Source: CAKSHP01 sp045636325
Lineage (GTDB): Bacteria > Bacillota > Clostridia > UBA1381 > UMGS1253
NCBI GenBank assembly: GCA_045636325.1
Contig: JAZTXH010000014.1
Location: 62,001-126,000 of the forward strand
Direction of reading: 5' to 3'
Length of the DNA: 64,000 nucleotides
The translations under genes were made by a program, and so were the position numbers. Every line of letters begins with the position of its first letter. Positions within the stretch are counted from its first letter, which is position 1. Shown piece by piece: positions 18,002 to 25,199 of this stretch. The notes below the pieces were generated by a model. It made no database searches, had not been told where the DNA came from, and worked only from the letters and a program-made list of their open reading frames with translations.

Positions 18002-18029
18002 TTGAAAATATTCTTTGATATGTTATAAT
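18002..18029 (+). promoter_or_regulatory. mntP promoter
   Basis: TTGAAA (18002-18007), 16 bp, TATAAT (18024-18029), about 45 bases before the start codon. The leader is too short for the manganese-sensing yybP-ykoY riboswitch often found with this family. Confidence 0.75.
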
Positions 18030-18074
18030 ATCATATCATTTTAAACAATTATTAATTTTGAAAGGTTGTTGCAA

Positions 18075-18641
18075 ATGAGTCTGTTTGAGCTGTTTATTCT
18101 ATCTGTTGGCTTATCTATGGATGCCTTTGCCGTATCAATCTGCAAAGGACTTGCAATGGAGAAACTGTCATTTAAAAGCATAGGCATTGTTGGCTTATGG
18201 TTTGGCAGCTTCCAAGCAATTATGCCTTTTATCGGATATATTTTAGGCAAAGCCTTTAAAGTGTACATAGAAAATTTTGACCATTGGATTGCTTTTATAC
18301 TTCTTGGCATTATAGGAGCAAACATGATAAAAGAATCTTTGGAAAAAGATGAAGAAAAAGCTGATGCCTCGCTTTCATTTAAAATAATGTTTACAATGGC
18401 AATTGCGACCAGCATTGATGCTTTGGCTGCAGGTATAACACTTATTCTTCCCGGAGTAAGCATATTTACTGCCATTGCACTTATCGGTCTTATCACATTT
18501 TTTATGTCAGTTTTTGGTGTAAAAATTGGTAATCTTTTTGGCGTCAAGTATAAATCAAAGGCTGAATTTGCCGGCGGTTTCATTTTAATTGTGCTCGGTT
18601 TTAAAGTTCTTTTTGAACATATCGACATTCTTAATTTTTAA
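18075..18641 (+). CDS. mntP: Manganese efflux pump MntP
   Basis: A 188-residue six-helix membrane protein of the MntP (DUF204) family that exports Mn(II). It has two repeats, each with the acidic signature: SVGLSMDAFAVSICKG near residue 10 and ATSIDALAAGI near residue 115, whose Asp residues are needed for transport in the family. ATG at 18075 has GAAAGG 9 bases upstream; two TTG codons just before it are rejected. Monocistronic between its own promoter and a bidirectional terminator. Confidence 0.95.
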   Translation: MSLFELFILSVGLSMDAFAVSICKGLAMEKLSFKSIGIVGLWFGSFQAIMPFIGYILGKAFKVYIENFDHWIAFILLGIIGANMIKESLEKDEEKADASLSFKIMFTMAIATSIDALAAGITLILPGVSIFTAIALIGLITFFMSVFGVKIGNLFGVKYKSKAEFAGGFILIVLGFKVLFEHIDILNF

Positions 18642-18642
18642 T

Positions 18643-18677
18643 AAAAAGTGCACTCAAACAAACGAGTGCACTTTTTA
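18643..18677. terminator. Bidirectional terminator
   Basis: Perfect stem AAAAAGTGCACTC / GAGTGCACTTTTT with an 8-base loop between convergent mntP and the minus-strand gene at 18698; it can serve both. Confidence 0.92.
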
Positions 18678-18697
18678 TATTGTTTAACTTTTAAATT

Positions 18698-19147
18698 TTA
18701 ATCTTTTTTGCAAACCTTTTTTCTTATCCACGGATAAAGAAAATGCGTAATAACTATTAGTATAGCGCAAGCCCAAAGAGTATAAAATCCTGGTAAAAGC
18801 TCATTTCTGTAATAAAAAAATAAATCATAGGTATTTATAGCCAGATATGCCAGATTGACAGATGCTACACAAAACGCTACCATATCAAATCCCAAAAAAT
18901 AGAAAAATGCCATAGTAAGCAGAATTGCCAACATAAGCTTTCCGTTATCAAAAGCAATATAACACTCCGGTGCACCATAATGAATTTCAAACGGCATACA
19001 GCAAAGCACAATAACTGATATTACCGAAATAATAAATGGCACAACATTCATGCTTCTACGCTCATTATAGGTATTATATCTTTCTATTACCTGATATGCA
19101 TTTTCTTCTGTTTTTTCCTTTTGTTTATTTTCAAACTCAGTATTCAT
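18698..19147 (-). CDS. Four-span membrane protein, function unknown
   Basis: A 149-residue protein of no recognised family. Residues 1-33 are hydrophilic and charged; four hydrophobic segments follow at about 35-55, 68-88, 90-110 and 120-142, ending with a basic tail (RKKVCKKD). This suggests cytoplasmic ends. ATG at 19147 has GGAGGGG about 7 bases upstream, so expression is likely. It stands alone, with 300 bases upstream free of genes. Confidence 0.7.
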   Translation of the reverse strand: MNTEFENKQKEKTEENAYQVIERYNTYNERRSMNVVPFIISVISVIVLCCMPFEIHYGAPECYIAFDNGKLMLAILLTMAFFYFLGFDMVAFCVASVNLAYLAINTYDLFFYYRNELLPGFYTLWACAILIVITHFLYPWIRKKVCKKD

Positions 19148-19447
19148 TACTTCCCCTCCGCTAGCGAATAATTAACTTCTTTATAATTGTATCATATCTT
19201 TAAATAAATTTCAATATTTTTACCCTAAAACTATGTATAAAGTTCATTTAATATTTTCCAATGCATAAATTTTCTCTATTGTATTTATTTTAAAAACACC
19301 AACATTGTGTATCAGATACATCGGATATTTCAACTTCAAAACATCACAAAATTCTGTTTTACTGCTTTAGTCTATTATGTAACAATATATCCCGACATTT
19401 TTATTGAAAGATAAAATATACATATTTTTCTTCATAACAACACCGCT
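19148..19447. other. Gene-free AT-rich spacer
   Basis: Three hundred AT-rich bases between two minus-strand genes. The only feature seen is the 13-base palindrome TGTATCAGATACA near 19309; no promoter pair, terminator or ORF can be supported. Confidence 0.4.
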
Positions 19448-19825
19448 TTAAAAAACGTCATTTATAGTTATGTTTTTTAAATTTTCTTTAATATTTTCAT
19501 TGATTTTATCCCATACATTTTCAAAAATAAAATCTTTTATTTTGCTGTCATCAAAATCCGGTTCTGCAATGCGAGCATCACCCTCAAGGCAGGAAAATAC
19601 ATCGTAAAGTGAAATTCCGGAAGCATCTTTAGCTAATCTGTATCCACCGTTATTTCCGCTTTTAGACACTAAAATGCCACTTTTTTTCATTTGATTAAAA
19701 CTCACTTCTAAGAACTTTTTGGATATTTTATGTTTTGTTGACACCTCATTAACGCTTACTGAACCATTTTGCAAAACATCAATAAAGCCAAGCATTCCAT
19801 ATCTGCTTTTTGCTGACATTTTCAT
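19448..19825 (-). CDS. Rrf2-family regulator, cysteine-free paralogue
   Basis: A 125-residue winged-helix protein. The Rrf2 pattern is clear: AKSRYGMLGF first helix, HTH around residues 25-55 (EVSTKHKISKKFLEVSFNQMKKSG) and the wing SGNNGGYRLAKD, followed by the dimerisation helix. The Fe-S cysteine cluster of IscR and NsrR is absent, so if it senses anything it does so by another route. The ATG at 19825 follows GGGGGGAAAG, and lies inside the end of the upstream Rrf2 gene (47-base overlap in another frame), implying coupled translation. Target genes are not evident. Confidence 0.88.
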   Translation of the reverse strand: MKMSAKSRYGMLGFIDVLQNGSVSVNEVSTKHKISKKFLEVSFNQMKKSGILVSKSGNNGGYRLAKDASGISLYDVFSCLEGDARIAEPDFDDSKIKDFIFENVWDKINENIKENLKNITINDVF

Positions 19826-20297
19826 TTTCTTTCCCCCCATTCTGAATATACTCATTTTTATTCACAAATCCGTTATCTAAAAGCAATTCCGCTATGTCAA
19901 CAATATAAAAACTGTCAAGTGCATCAAACACAGCATCAGAAATATCACACATGGCATTTCTGATTCCGCATGAATATGCATTCTTACCAAGTTCACATTT
20001 TGAAGTATCAAATACACATTCAACAACAAACATATCTTTTTCCACCGCCCTGCACACATCGCCTACGGTTATTTCTTCAAGTTGTATCTCCTTGGGAATA
20101 TAATAGCCTCCGCCAACACCCATTTTACTTTCAATAATTCCGTCTTTTTTTAACTCCGCTAAAATCTGCGCACTATATGACGGTGAAATACCGGTTTTTT
20201 CTTCTATTTTATCCATTGGAACAACTGACCCTTTATCAAAACATGCCATAAAAGCAAGAATCGTCGTGGCATTTTTACTTTTAGTTGATATTTTCAT
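19779..20297 (-). CDS. Rrf2-family regulator with candidate Fe-S cysteines
   Basis: A 172-residue Rrf2 protein: STKSKNATTILAFMA first helix, HTH around residues 28-58, and the wing MGVGGGYYIP. The central segment has cysteines in ECVFDTSKC, YSCG and AMC, resembling the three-Cys arrangement that ligates an Fe-S cluster in IscR-like regulators, so iron-sulfur or redox sensing is plausible. The C-terminal 30 residues extend over the start of the next Rrf2 gene and may exist only to permit the overlap. ATG at 20297 is preceded by TGAGGTG; a GTG nine bases earlier overlaps that site and is rejected. No isc or suf genes are adjacent. Confidence 0.9.
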   Translation of the reverse strand: MKISTKSKNATTILAFMACFDKGSVVPMDKIEEKTGISPSYSAQILAELKKDGIIESKMGVGGGYYIPKEIQLEEITVGDVCRAVEKDMFVVECVFDTSKCELGKNAYSCGIRNAMCDISDAVFDALDSFYIVDIAELLLDNGFVNKNEYIQNGGKENENVSKKQIWNAWLY

Positions 20298-20484
20298 TTT
20301 TTTCACCTCAAATATAAGTTATAAACACACCATATAAGGATTGTAAATCAGCAAACGAGTTTTCACTATTATCATTATACATATAGAATCAGTAGCGCTT
20401 AAAATTTTAAATAAATTTCCCTATGCAAATTATACCATACTTTTTTATCCTTTACAAGCATTTTTGATAAATTCTATAGACATT

Positions 20485-20517
20485 ATAAAAAGGTGCGGAT
20501 AAAACCGCACCTTTTTA
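20485..20517. terminator. Terminator of the cysteine-rich protein gene
   Basis: Perfect stem TAAAAAGGTGCGG / CCGCACCTTTTTA with a 6-base loop, 14 bases past the stop of the minus-strand gene at 20531. Confidence 0.92.
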
Positions 20518-20530
20518 CGTTCACATACTT

Positions 20531-21361
20531 TTAATCTTCACATCCGCATCCGGGTTTGCAACAACAGTCATCATCCTTTGCAGGCGGAAAAAATTCATCT
20601 ATTGGGAATTCAATACGTTCAAACAAATCGCAAGGACTTTCATCAGTTGCAGTTACACATTCTTTTTGAGGTATACAAAAATCATATGAAGGGATAAGAA
20701 GCTGCACACTGCGTTCAAGTCTTACTATAGAAAAAATTCCTAAGCTTACTAAAACTTTCTTGTTTTCACCGCCTGAAATAATTGAATCTTCAAAGGCTGC
20801 GCAAATATCGCTCGGAACAGATGATAAATCTGTTTCACAGCAACATGAGCAACACTCATCATCAGGTTCAACCAATTTAGCAGCTAGTGCAATAGGCTCT
20901 ACCACTTCAACAGTTGCAATCGGCATATTCGTTTTTTGTTTTCCTTGCAAATCTGCACCGCAGCTTACCATTGTTGAAGAAAAGATTTTTGTGCTGCCCT
21001 CTGACCCGTAAAGGATAACTTTTTTATCAAAGGTAGCAAGACCCTCTGCTCTGCACGGTTTTCCCATCCCTGTATATACATCAAGGGTTATTTTAAAGAA
21101 GTATCTTAAATCTACACTGTAAAATCCGCGGTTAAACTGAACAGCTTCAATATCTGAATAAATCCAGATTATTTCGGCTTTTCTTACTTTAACGCTGATT
21201 GCATTATTTACAAGCTCCTGCCCTGTATTTGTAAGGTAGACTCTAAGGTCAGTCAAACAGTCTTTATCCCTGCATTGGTCATAAATTTTGTTAACATGAA
21301 CACAAACACTGTCATTGTTTTCACATTCACAATTTCCGGAGTTAATTAAATTTTCAGGCAT
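20531..21361 (-). CDS. Cysteine-rich protein, candidate spore-coat component
   Basis: A 276-residue acidic protein with no signal peptide or membrane segment. It is unusually rich in cysteine: CECENNDSVC near the N-terminus, YDQCRDKDC, the cluster ECCSCCCE near residue 170, and a CCCKPGCGC tail. The body looks beta-rich. Similar-looking cysteine-rich proteins are found in clostridial spore coats, but no named family was recognised and the role is inferred. The start at 21361 has AAGGAGGG 7 bases upstream. A SigK-like promoter element upstream (separate entry) supports mother-cell expression. Monocistronic, with a strong terminator. Confidence 0.85.
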   Translation of the reverse strand: MPENLINSGNCECENNDSVCVHVNKIYDQCRDKDCLTDLRVYLTNTGQELVNNAISVKVRKAEIIWIYSDIEAVQFNRGFYSVDLRYFFKITLDVYTGMGKPCRAEGLATFDKKVILYGSEGSTKIFSSTMVSCGADLQGKQKTNMPIATVEVVEPIALAAKLVEPDDECCSCCCETDLSSVPSDICAAFEDSIISGGENKKVLVSLGIFSIVRLERSVQLLIPSYDFCIPQKECVTATDESPCDLFERIEFPIDEFFPPAKDDDCCCKPGCGCED

Positions 21362-21402
21362 AAATAAGCCCTCCTTGAATTTATTTGAGTTGCCTCTGTT
21401 AT

Positions 21403-21431
21403 AATAATATGTAAGATATTTCCGTTTTGTG
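21403..21431 (-). promoter_or_regulatory. SigK-like promoter of the cysteine-rich protein gene
   Basis: On the minus strand CAC (21431-21429), 17 bp, CATATTATT (21411-21403). The SigK pattern is AC, about 17 bp, CATANNNTA; there is one mismatch at the end of the -10. Short, AT-rich and therefore only suggestive. Confidence 0.35.
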
Positions 21432-21449
21432 ACTATTTTTAAATTTTTG

Positions 21450-21478
21450 TTGATTTAAAGGCACCTATAGTATATAAT
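21450..21478 (+). promoter_or_regulatory. Promoter of the NfeD-SPFH operon
   Basis: TTGATT (21450-21455), 17 bp, TATAAT (21473-21478), with the ribosome site AAGGAGG only a few bases after the expected start of transcription. Confidence 0.75.
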
Positions 21479-21500
21479 GTATATAAGGAGGTTAATATTT

Positions 21501-21998
21501 ATGAATAGCGTAATCTGGCTTTTAATCAGTATTTTGCTTTTTGTTTTTGAAGCGCTAACCACTACGCTTGTTTGTATCTGGTTTGCTTTAGGAGCGTTAG
21601 CGGCATTTATAACATCACTCTTTTCACTTAATAACTGGTGGTGTATATCTATTTTTATTTTGGTTTCGGTTATTACTCTTATCTCTACCAGAAAATATGC
21701 TTTAACAAAATTTAATAAAAACACCGTACCAACAAATGCAGATGCATTAGTTGGAAAACCAGCTATAGTTACAGAAGAAATAAACAACATCACTTCAACG
21801 GGAAGCGTACTTGTATGTGGACAACACTGGAGTGCAACAGCACGCATTGGTCAAAATATAAAAAAGGGCGAATTGGTTGAGATTGTTGCAATAAGCGGTG
21901 TAAAGCTTGTAGTTGTTCCATCCGGTAATCCTTTAAGCACTATTGGTCGCCCCGAAAATAAAGTTGAAGGAAAAATCGAAAATAATCAGGAGGTATAG
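21501..21998 (+). CDS. NfeD-family membrane protein
   Basis: A 165-residue short-form NfeD protein. Residues about 3-25, 28-48 and 50-68 are membrane helices; residues about 80-145 form the OB-fold domain with the family pattern ALVGKPAIVTE, GSVLVCGQHWSATA and KGELVEIVAISGVKLVV. NfeD proteins work with SPFH/stomatin proteins in membrane organisation; the SPFH gene lies 2 bases downstream, the classic pairing. ATG at 21501 has AAGGAGG 9 bases upstream; an earlier in-frame start overlaps that site. Confidence 0.93.
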   Translation: MNSVIWLLISILLFVFEALTTTLVCIWFALGALAAFITSLFSLNNWWCISIFILVSVITLISTRKYALTKFNKNTVPTNADALVGKPAIVTEEINNITSTGSVLVCGQHWSATARIGQNIKKGELVEIVAISGVKLVVVPSGNPLSTIGRPENKVEGKIENNQEV

Positions 21999-22000
21999 TT

Positions 22001-22912
22001 ATGATTTTACCAATTATCTTTATTATTTTTGCCTTACTCATCATTGTAAGAAACATAAGAATTGTTCCTCAGGCATCAACTTACGTTATTGAAAGATTAG
22101 GCGCATTCAAATGTACCTGGCCGGTTGGTTTACACTTTAAACTTCCTTTTTTTGAAAGAGTAGTGAAAATAGTAAGCTTAAAAGAACAGGTTGTAGACTT
22201 TGCACCACAGCCCGTTATAACCAAAGATAATGTTACAATGCAGATTGATACAGTAGTATATTTTCAGATTACTGATGCAAAACTTTATGCCTACGGCGTA
22301 GAACATCCTATGTCTGCTATTGAAAATCTTACTGCAACAACGCTTCGTAATATTATAGGTGATTTAGAGCTTGACCAGACCTTGACATCAAGAGATACAA
22401 TTAACACTAAAATGCGTTCAATCCTTGATGTTGCAACTGACCCCTGGGGTATAAAAATAAACAGAGTTGAATTAAAAAATATCATGCCTCCCAAAGCAAT
22501 TCAGGAAGCAATGGAAAAGCAAATGAAAGCAGAGCGTGAAAGACGTGAATCCATTCTTAAAGCTGAAGGCGAAAAGCGTTCAACAGTATTAGTGGCAGAA
22601 GGTGAAAAAGAATCTAAAATTTTAGCCGCTGAAGCTGACAAAGCCGCTGCAATACTTGAAGCAGAAGCTAAAAAAGAAGCTGCTATAAAAGAAGCAGAAG
22701 GTCAGGCAGAGGCAATTCTCAAAGTTCAGGCGGCTACTGCAGAAGGTATAAGGCTAATCAATGAAGCTGCCCCCTCTAAAGAAGTCCTTACAATAAAATC
22801 ATTAGAAGCACTTGAAAAAGTAGCTGACGGAAATTCCACAAAGTTGATTATTCCATCAGACATTCAAGGTATCGCAGGTCTTGCAGGCAGTTTAAAAGAA
22901 ATAATTAAATAA
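22001..22912 (+). CDS. SPFH/stomatin-family membrane protein (QmcA-like)
   Basis: A 303-residue protein with one N-terminal membrane helix (residues 2-17), the SPFH domain (about 20-190: VPQASTYVIERLGAF, QPVITKDNVTMQIDTVVYF, ATTLRNIIGDLELDQTL, NRVELKNIMPP), then a long Ala/Glu/Lys-rich coiled coil (about 190-260) with repeated EAE-K-AA units, and a short hydrophobic end. SPFH proteins assemble into large membrane rings that scaffold proteases and lipids. Ribosome site CAGGAGG lies inside the nfeD end, giving tight coupling with NfeD. Confidence 0.94.
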   Translation: MILPIIFIIFALLIIVRNIRIVPQASTYVIERLGAFKCTWPVGLHFKLPFFERVVKIVSLKEQVVDFAPQPVITKDNVTMQIDTVVYFQITDAKLYAYGVEHPMSAIENLTATTLRNIIGDLELDQTLTSRDTINTKMRSILDVATDPWGIKINRVELKNIMPPKAIQEAMEKQMKAERERRESILKAEGEKRSTVLVAEGEKESKILAAEADKAAAILEAEAKKEAAIKEAEGQAEAILKVQAATAEGIRLINEAAPSKEVLTIKSLEALEKVADGNSTKLIIPSDIQGIAGLAGSLKEIIK

Positions 22913-22921
22913 AAGATTAAT

Positions 22922-22965
22922 GATAAAGATTTTCATAATCATCTCAATCTTTATCGTTCTTTTTA
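22922..22965 (+). terminator. Terminator after the SPFH gene
   Basis: Arms GATAAAGATT / AATCTTTATC with a 14-base loop followed by GTTCTTTTT. Confidence 0.7.
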
Positions 22966-22969
22966 CGCT

Positions 22970-23003
22970 AAAACTCCCGAAGCGAAAAATCTTCGGGAGT
23001 TTT
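22970..23003. terminator. Bidirectional terminator between convergent operons
   Basis: Perfect stem AAAACTCCCGAAG / CTTCGGGAGTTTT with an 8-base loop; it lies 3 bases beyond the stop of the minus-strand prsA gene and after the SPFH terminator. Confidence 0.9.
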
Positions 23004-23005
23004 TA

Positions 23006-24034
23006 TTATTTTATTTTATTATACTTCTCTTCATTCTTTGTTACAGTTGCAGTTTCTGCCAACGCTTTAACATTTTCATCATAAAGAGCTGTTGCTCTTT
23101 CGCTTATTATAATGCTCTTAAGCTCATCCTTGATGCCCTCTGCCTCAAAGTCCGGCACAGAAGCAACTCTCTTAATAATGTGATAACCGTAAGAAGTCTT
23201 AACAGGCTCACTTACCTCGTTATCTCTTAAAGCATACGCAACATCATCAAATTCCTGCACCATTGTTCCGTCACCATGTGTAAAGGTGTATCCTCCCGGA
23301 TTAGTTGCACTGCCGGGGTCTTCTGAATACTGAGCCACCAATTCATCAAAATTATCATCGGTAACCATAGCTTTGATTCTGTTTGCTTCTTCTAATGTTT
23401 CTTCCTCAGTGCGTGTTGTTCCGTCTTCTTTTTCAAAGCAAATCAAAATATGCTTTGCTGTAACAACTCCGCTTGCAGTATACTGTTCTAATAAAGAATC
23501 GTACTTTGCTCTTATTTCTTCTTCAGAAACATCCGCTATTGATTCATCTTTTGTAAATTCTTCTTGTAGCTTCTGAGTCAGCGCCAAATCTTCAACCAAA
23601 GAATTAAAGATTTCTTCTGACAATTGACATTCTTTAAGTACTGTTGCCTTATCTGTGCCGCCAAAATAACTTAAAATTGAATCACTTACTGCTCTCTTTT
23701 CTTCACCTGAAACAACCAAACCTCTCTTTTTAGCCTCAGATGATGCAACAATACAATTAACTAAATCATCATAAGCTCTCTGTTTTGCAATATCTATCGC
23801 CTTTTTACCTTCAAGCTCATCATTCTCCCAATCAACAGCATCTGCTGAATCTTTAGAAAGCTCTGCTGCAATTAACTGCTTCATTGCACCAAGATAAAAT
23901 CTATATTCACCGCCCGTTACCTTTTCGCCATTAACATTCATGACCTCAGAAACGTCAACAGCTGAACATGATGCAAACGCACCCAGTGCCATACATATTA
24001 CAAGAAGAAGTGAAACTGCTTTTATCTTCTTCAT
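23006..24034 (-). CDS. PrsA-like parvulin foldase lipoprotein, standard domain order
   Basis: A 342-residue extracytoplasmic lipoprotein that assists folding of exported proteins. A signal peptide ends in the lipobox AFASC (lipid Cys23). Residues about 30-185 are the helical SurA/PrsA-type chaperone lobe, residues about 191-290 the parvulin PPIase domain (AKHILI, YSEDPGS, SYGYHIIKR), and the last 50 residues return to the chaperone fold. The start at 24034 has GGAGG 8 bases upstream; an ATG two codons earlier is too close to it. It is 20 bases downstream of a paralogue with rearranged domains, in the pth-mfd operon order common in Firmicutes. Confidence 0.93.
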   Translation of the reverse strand: MKKIKAVSLLLVICMALGAFASCSAVDVSEVMNVNGEKVTGGEYRFYLGAMKQLIAAELSKDSADAVDWENDELEGKKAIDIAKQRAYDDLVNCIVASSEAKKRGLVVSGEEKRAVSDSILSYFGGTDKATVLKECQLSEEIFNSLVEDLALTQKLQEEFTKDESIADVSEEEIRAKYDSLLEQYTASGVVTAKHILICFEKEDGTTRTEEETLEEANRIKAMVTDDNFDELVAQYSEDPGSATNPGGYTFTHGDGTMVQEFDDVAYALRDNEVSEPVKTSYGYHIIKRVASVPDFEAEGIKDELKSIIISERATALYDENVKALAETATVTKNEEKYNKIK

Positions 24035-24053
24035 AACCATTTCCTCCGTTCAA

Positions 24054-25124
24054 TTATTTATATAAATTGTATGCTTCTTCATTTTTCACAATCTTTTCAA
24101 GCTCTGCATCATACATTTTCTCATATGCATAATTTGCCATCAAATTCTTAAGTTCTTCATTTTCAGCATCATATTCTGTATAATTTAATTCCTGACCTAT
24201 CTGCGAATAATAATCTTTTGCTTCTTTATACATATCAGATGCAATAAACTCGTCAAACAATCCTGCATAATCCAATCTATTTATATACTCATCAACATAT
24301 TTATCTGCAATAGTAATAATTTTTACTATCTCTTTAATTTCCTCTTCATTATAATTAATCTTTTCAAAGAACACAGCAGCCTGTTCATCTGTTCCTAAAA
24401 TACTGTATACAGATGTTTTTGCCTTCTCATATTCTTCATCTGTGAGTGTCATTCCCTCAGCATTTCCTTTATCCCAAAGCACCCCATAACGAATGGTCAT
24501 ATCATATGCACGTTCTTTAACATTTTCAATATGAGACATTGTTTCAGTTTCAGACACCTGAACTTCTTCATTCCAGTCAATAGGGTGTGGTAGAGCTTCT
24601 TTTTCAAGTTCAACTCTCTTAATAATGTGATAACCATAAGAAGTCTTAACAGGCTCACTTACCTGACCAACTTCAAGAGCCCAGCCGCCATCGTCAAATT
24701 CCTTCACCATAGAACCGTCATTATGCTTGAATGTATAACCCTCAGGACTAGTTTTGCTACCGGGATCTTCAGAATACTCTGCCATTAATTCATCAAAATT
24801 ATCAGAAGTAATCATACCTTTAATTCTATTCGCTTCGGTCAATGCCTCTTCTTCTGTACGAGTTGTACCATCTTCTTTTTCAAATTGCACAAGAATATGC
24901 TTTAATGTCATGTACTCTGACTCATCAATTTCACCATCAACAAAGCCCATACTTGCAACATACTGGTCCTTATAAAACTGTGCAAAAAAGTCAAACAGTT
25001 TTGTATAGATTTTATTTCCGTTATACGTTGCAATATAATCTCCGCCGGCAAAGCCGCAACCGGCAAAGCAAAATACTGTTATAACAACAGCTAAAATCAT
25101 CGAGATACTTCTTGCTTTTTTCAT
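24054..25124 (-). CDS. PrsA-like lipoprotein with parvulin domain inside the N-lobe
   Basis: A 356-residue lipoprotein (lipobox CFAGC, Cys23) paralogous to its downstream neighbour. The short N-terminal strand-helix DYIATYNGNKIY... (30-60) is interrupted by the parvulin domain (about 72-172: LKHILVQF, YSEDPGS, SYGYHIIKR). The segment that matches the rest of the neighbour's chaperone lobe only then follows (HPIDWNEE, ERAYD, SILGTDEQA; about 180-280), ending in a KNEEAYN tail that also matches. So the catalytic domain has moved, or been inserted, relative to the standard order. ATG at 25124 is chosen for the GGAGG 9 bases upstream. Chaperone function is expected; PPIase activity is inferred from intact motifs. 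Confidence 0.92.
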   Translation of the reverse strand: MKKARSISMILAVVITVFCFAGCGFAGGDYIATYNGNKIYTKLFDFFAQFYKDQYVASMGFVDGEIDESEYMTLKHILVQFEKEDGTTRTEEEALTEANRIKGMITSDNFDELMAEYSEDPGSKTSPEGYTFKHNDGSMVKEFDDGGWALEVGQVSEPVKTSYGYHIIKRVELEKEALPHPIDWNEEVQVSETETMSHIENVKERAYDMTIRYGVLWDKGNAEGMTLTDEEYEKAKTSVYSILGTDEQAAVFFEKINYNEEEIKEIVKIITIADKYVDEYINRLDYAGLFDEFIASDMYKEAKDYYSQIGQELNYTEYDAENEELKNLMANYAYEKMYDAELEKIVKNEEAYNLYK

Positions 25125-25199
25125 TGAATTACACCTCCAAAATTGTACGAAAAAAATTATTCGCCTAAACATTATACCATACATTTTGTTAAACTACAA

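Noticed and set aside
17974..18074. Manganese riboswitch upstream of mntP
   Set aside because: The region is only about 100 bases and mostly occupied by the promoter; no conserved helices seen.
18041..18628. 195-codon minus-strand ORF antisense to mntP
   Set aside because: MntP on the other strand has its promoter, ribosome site and signature motifs.
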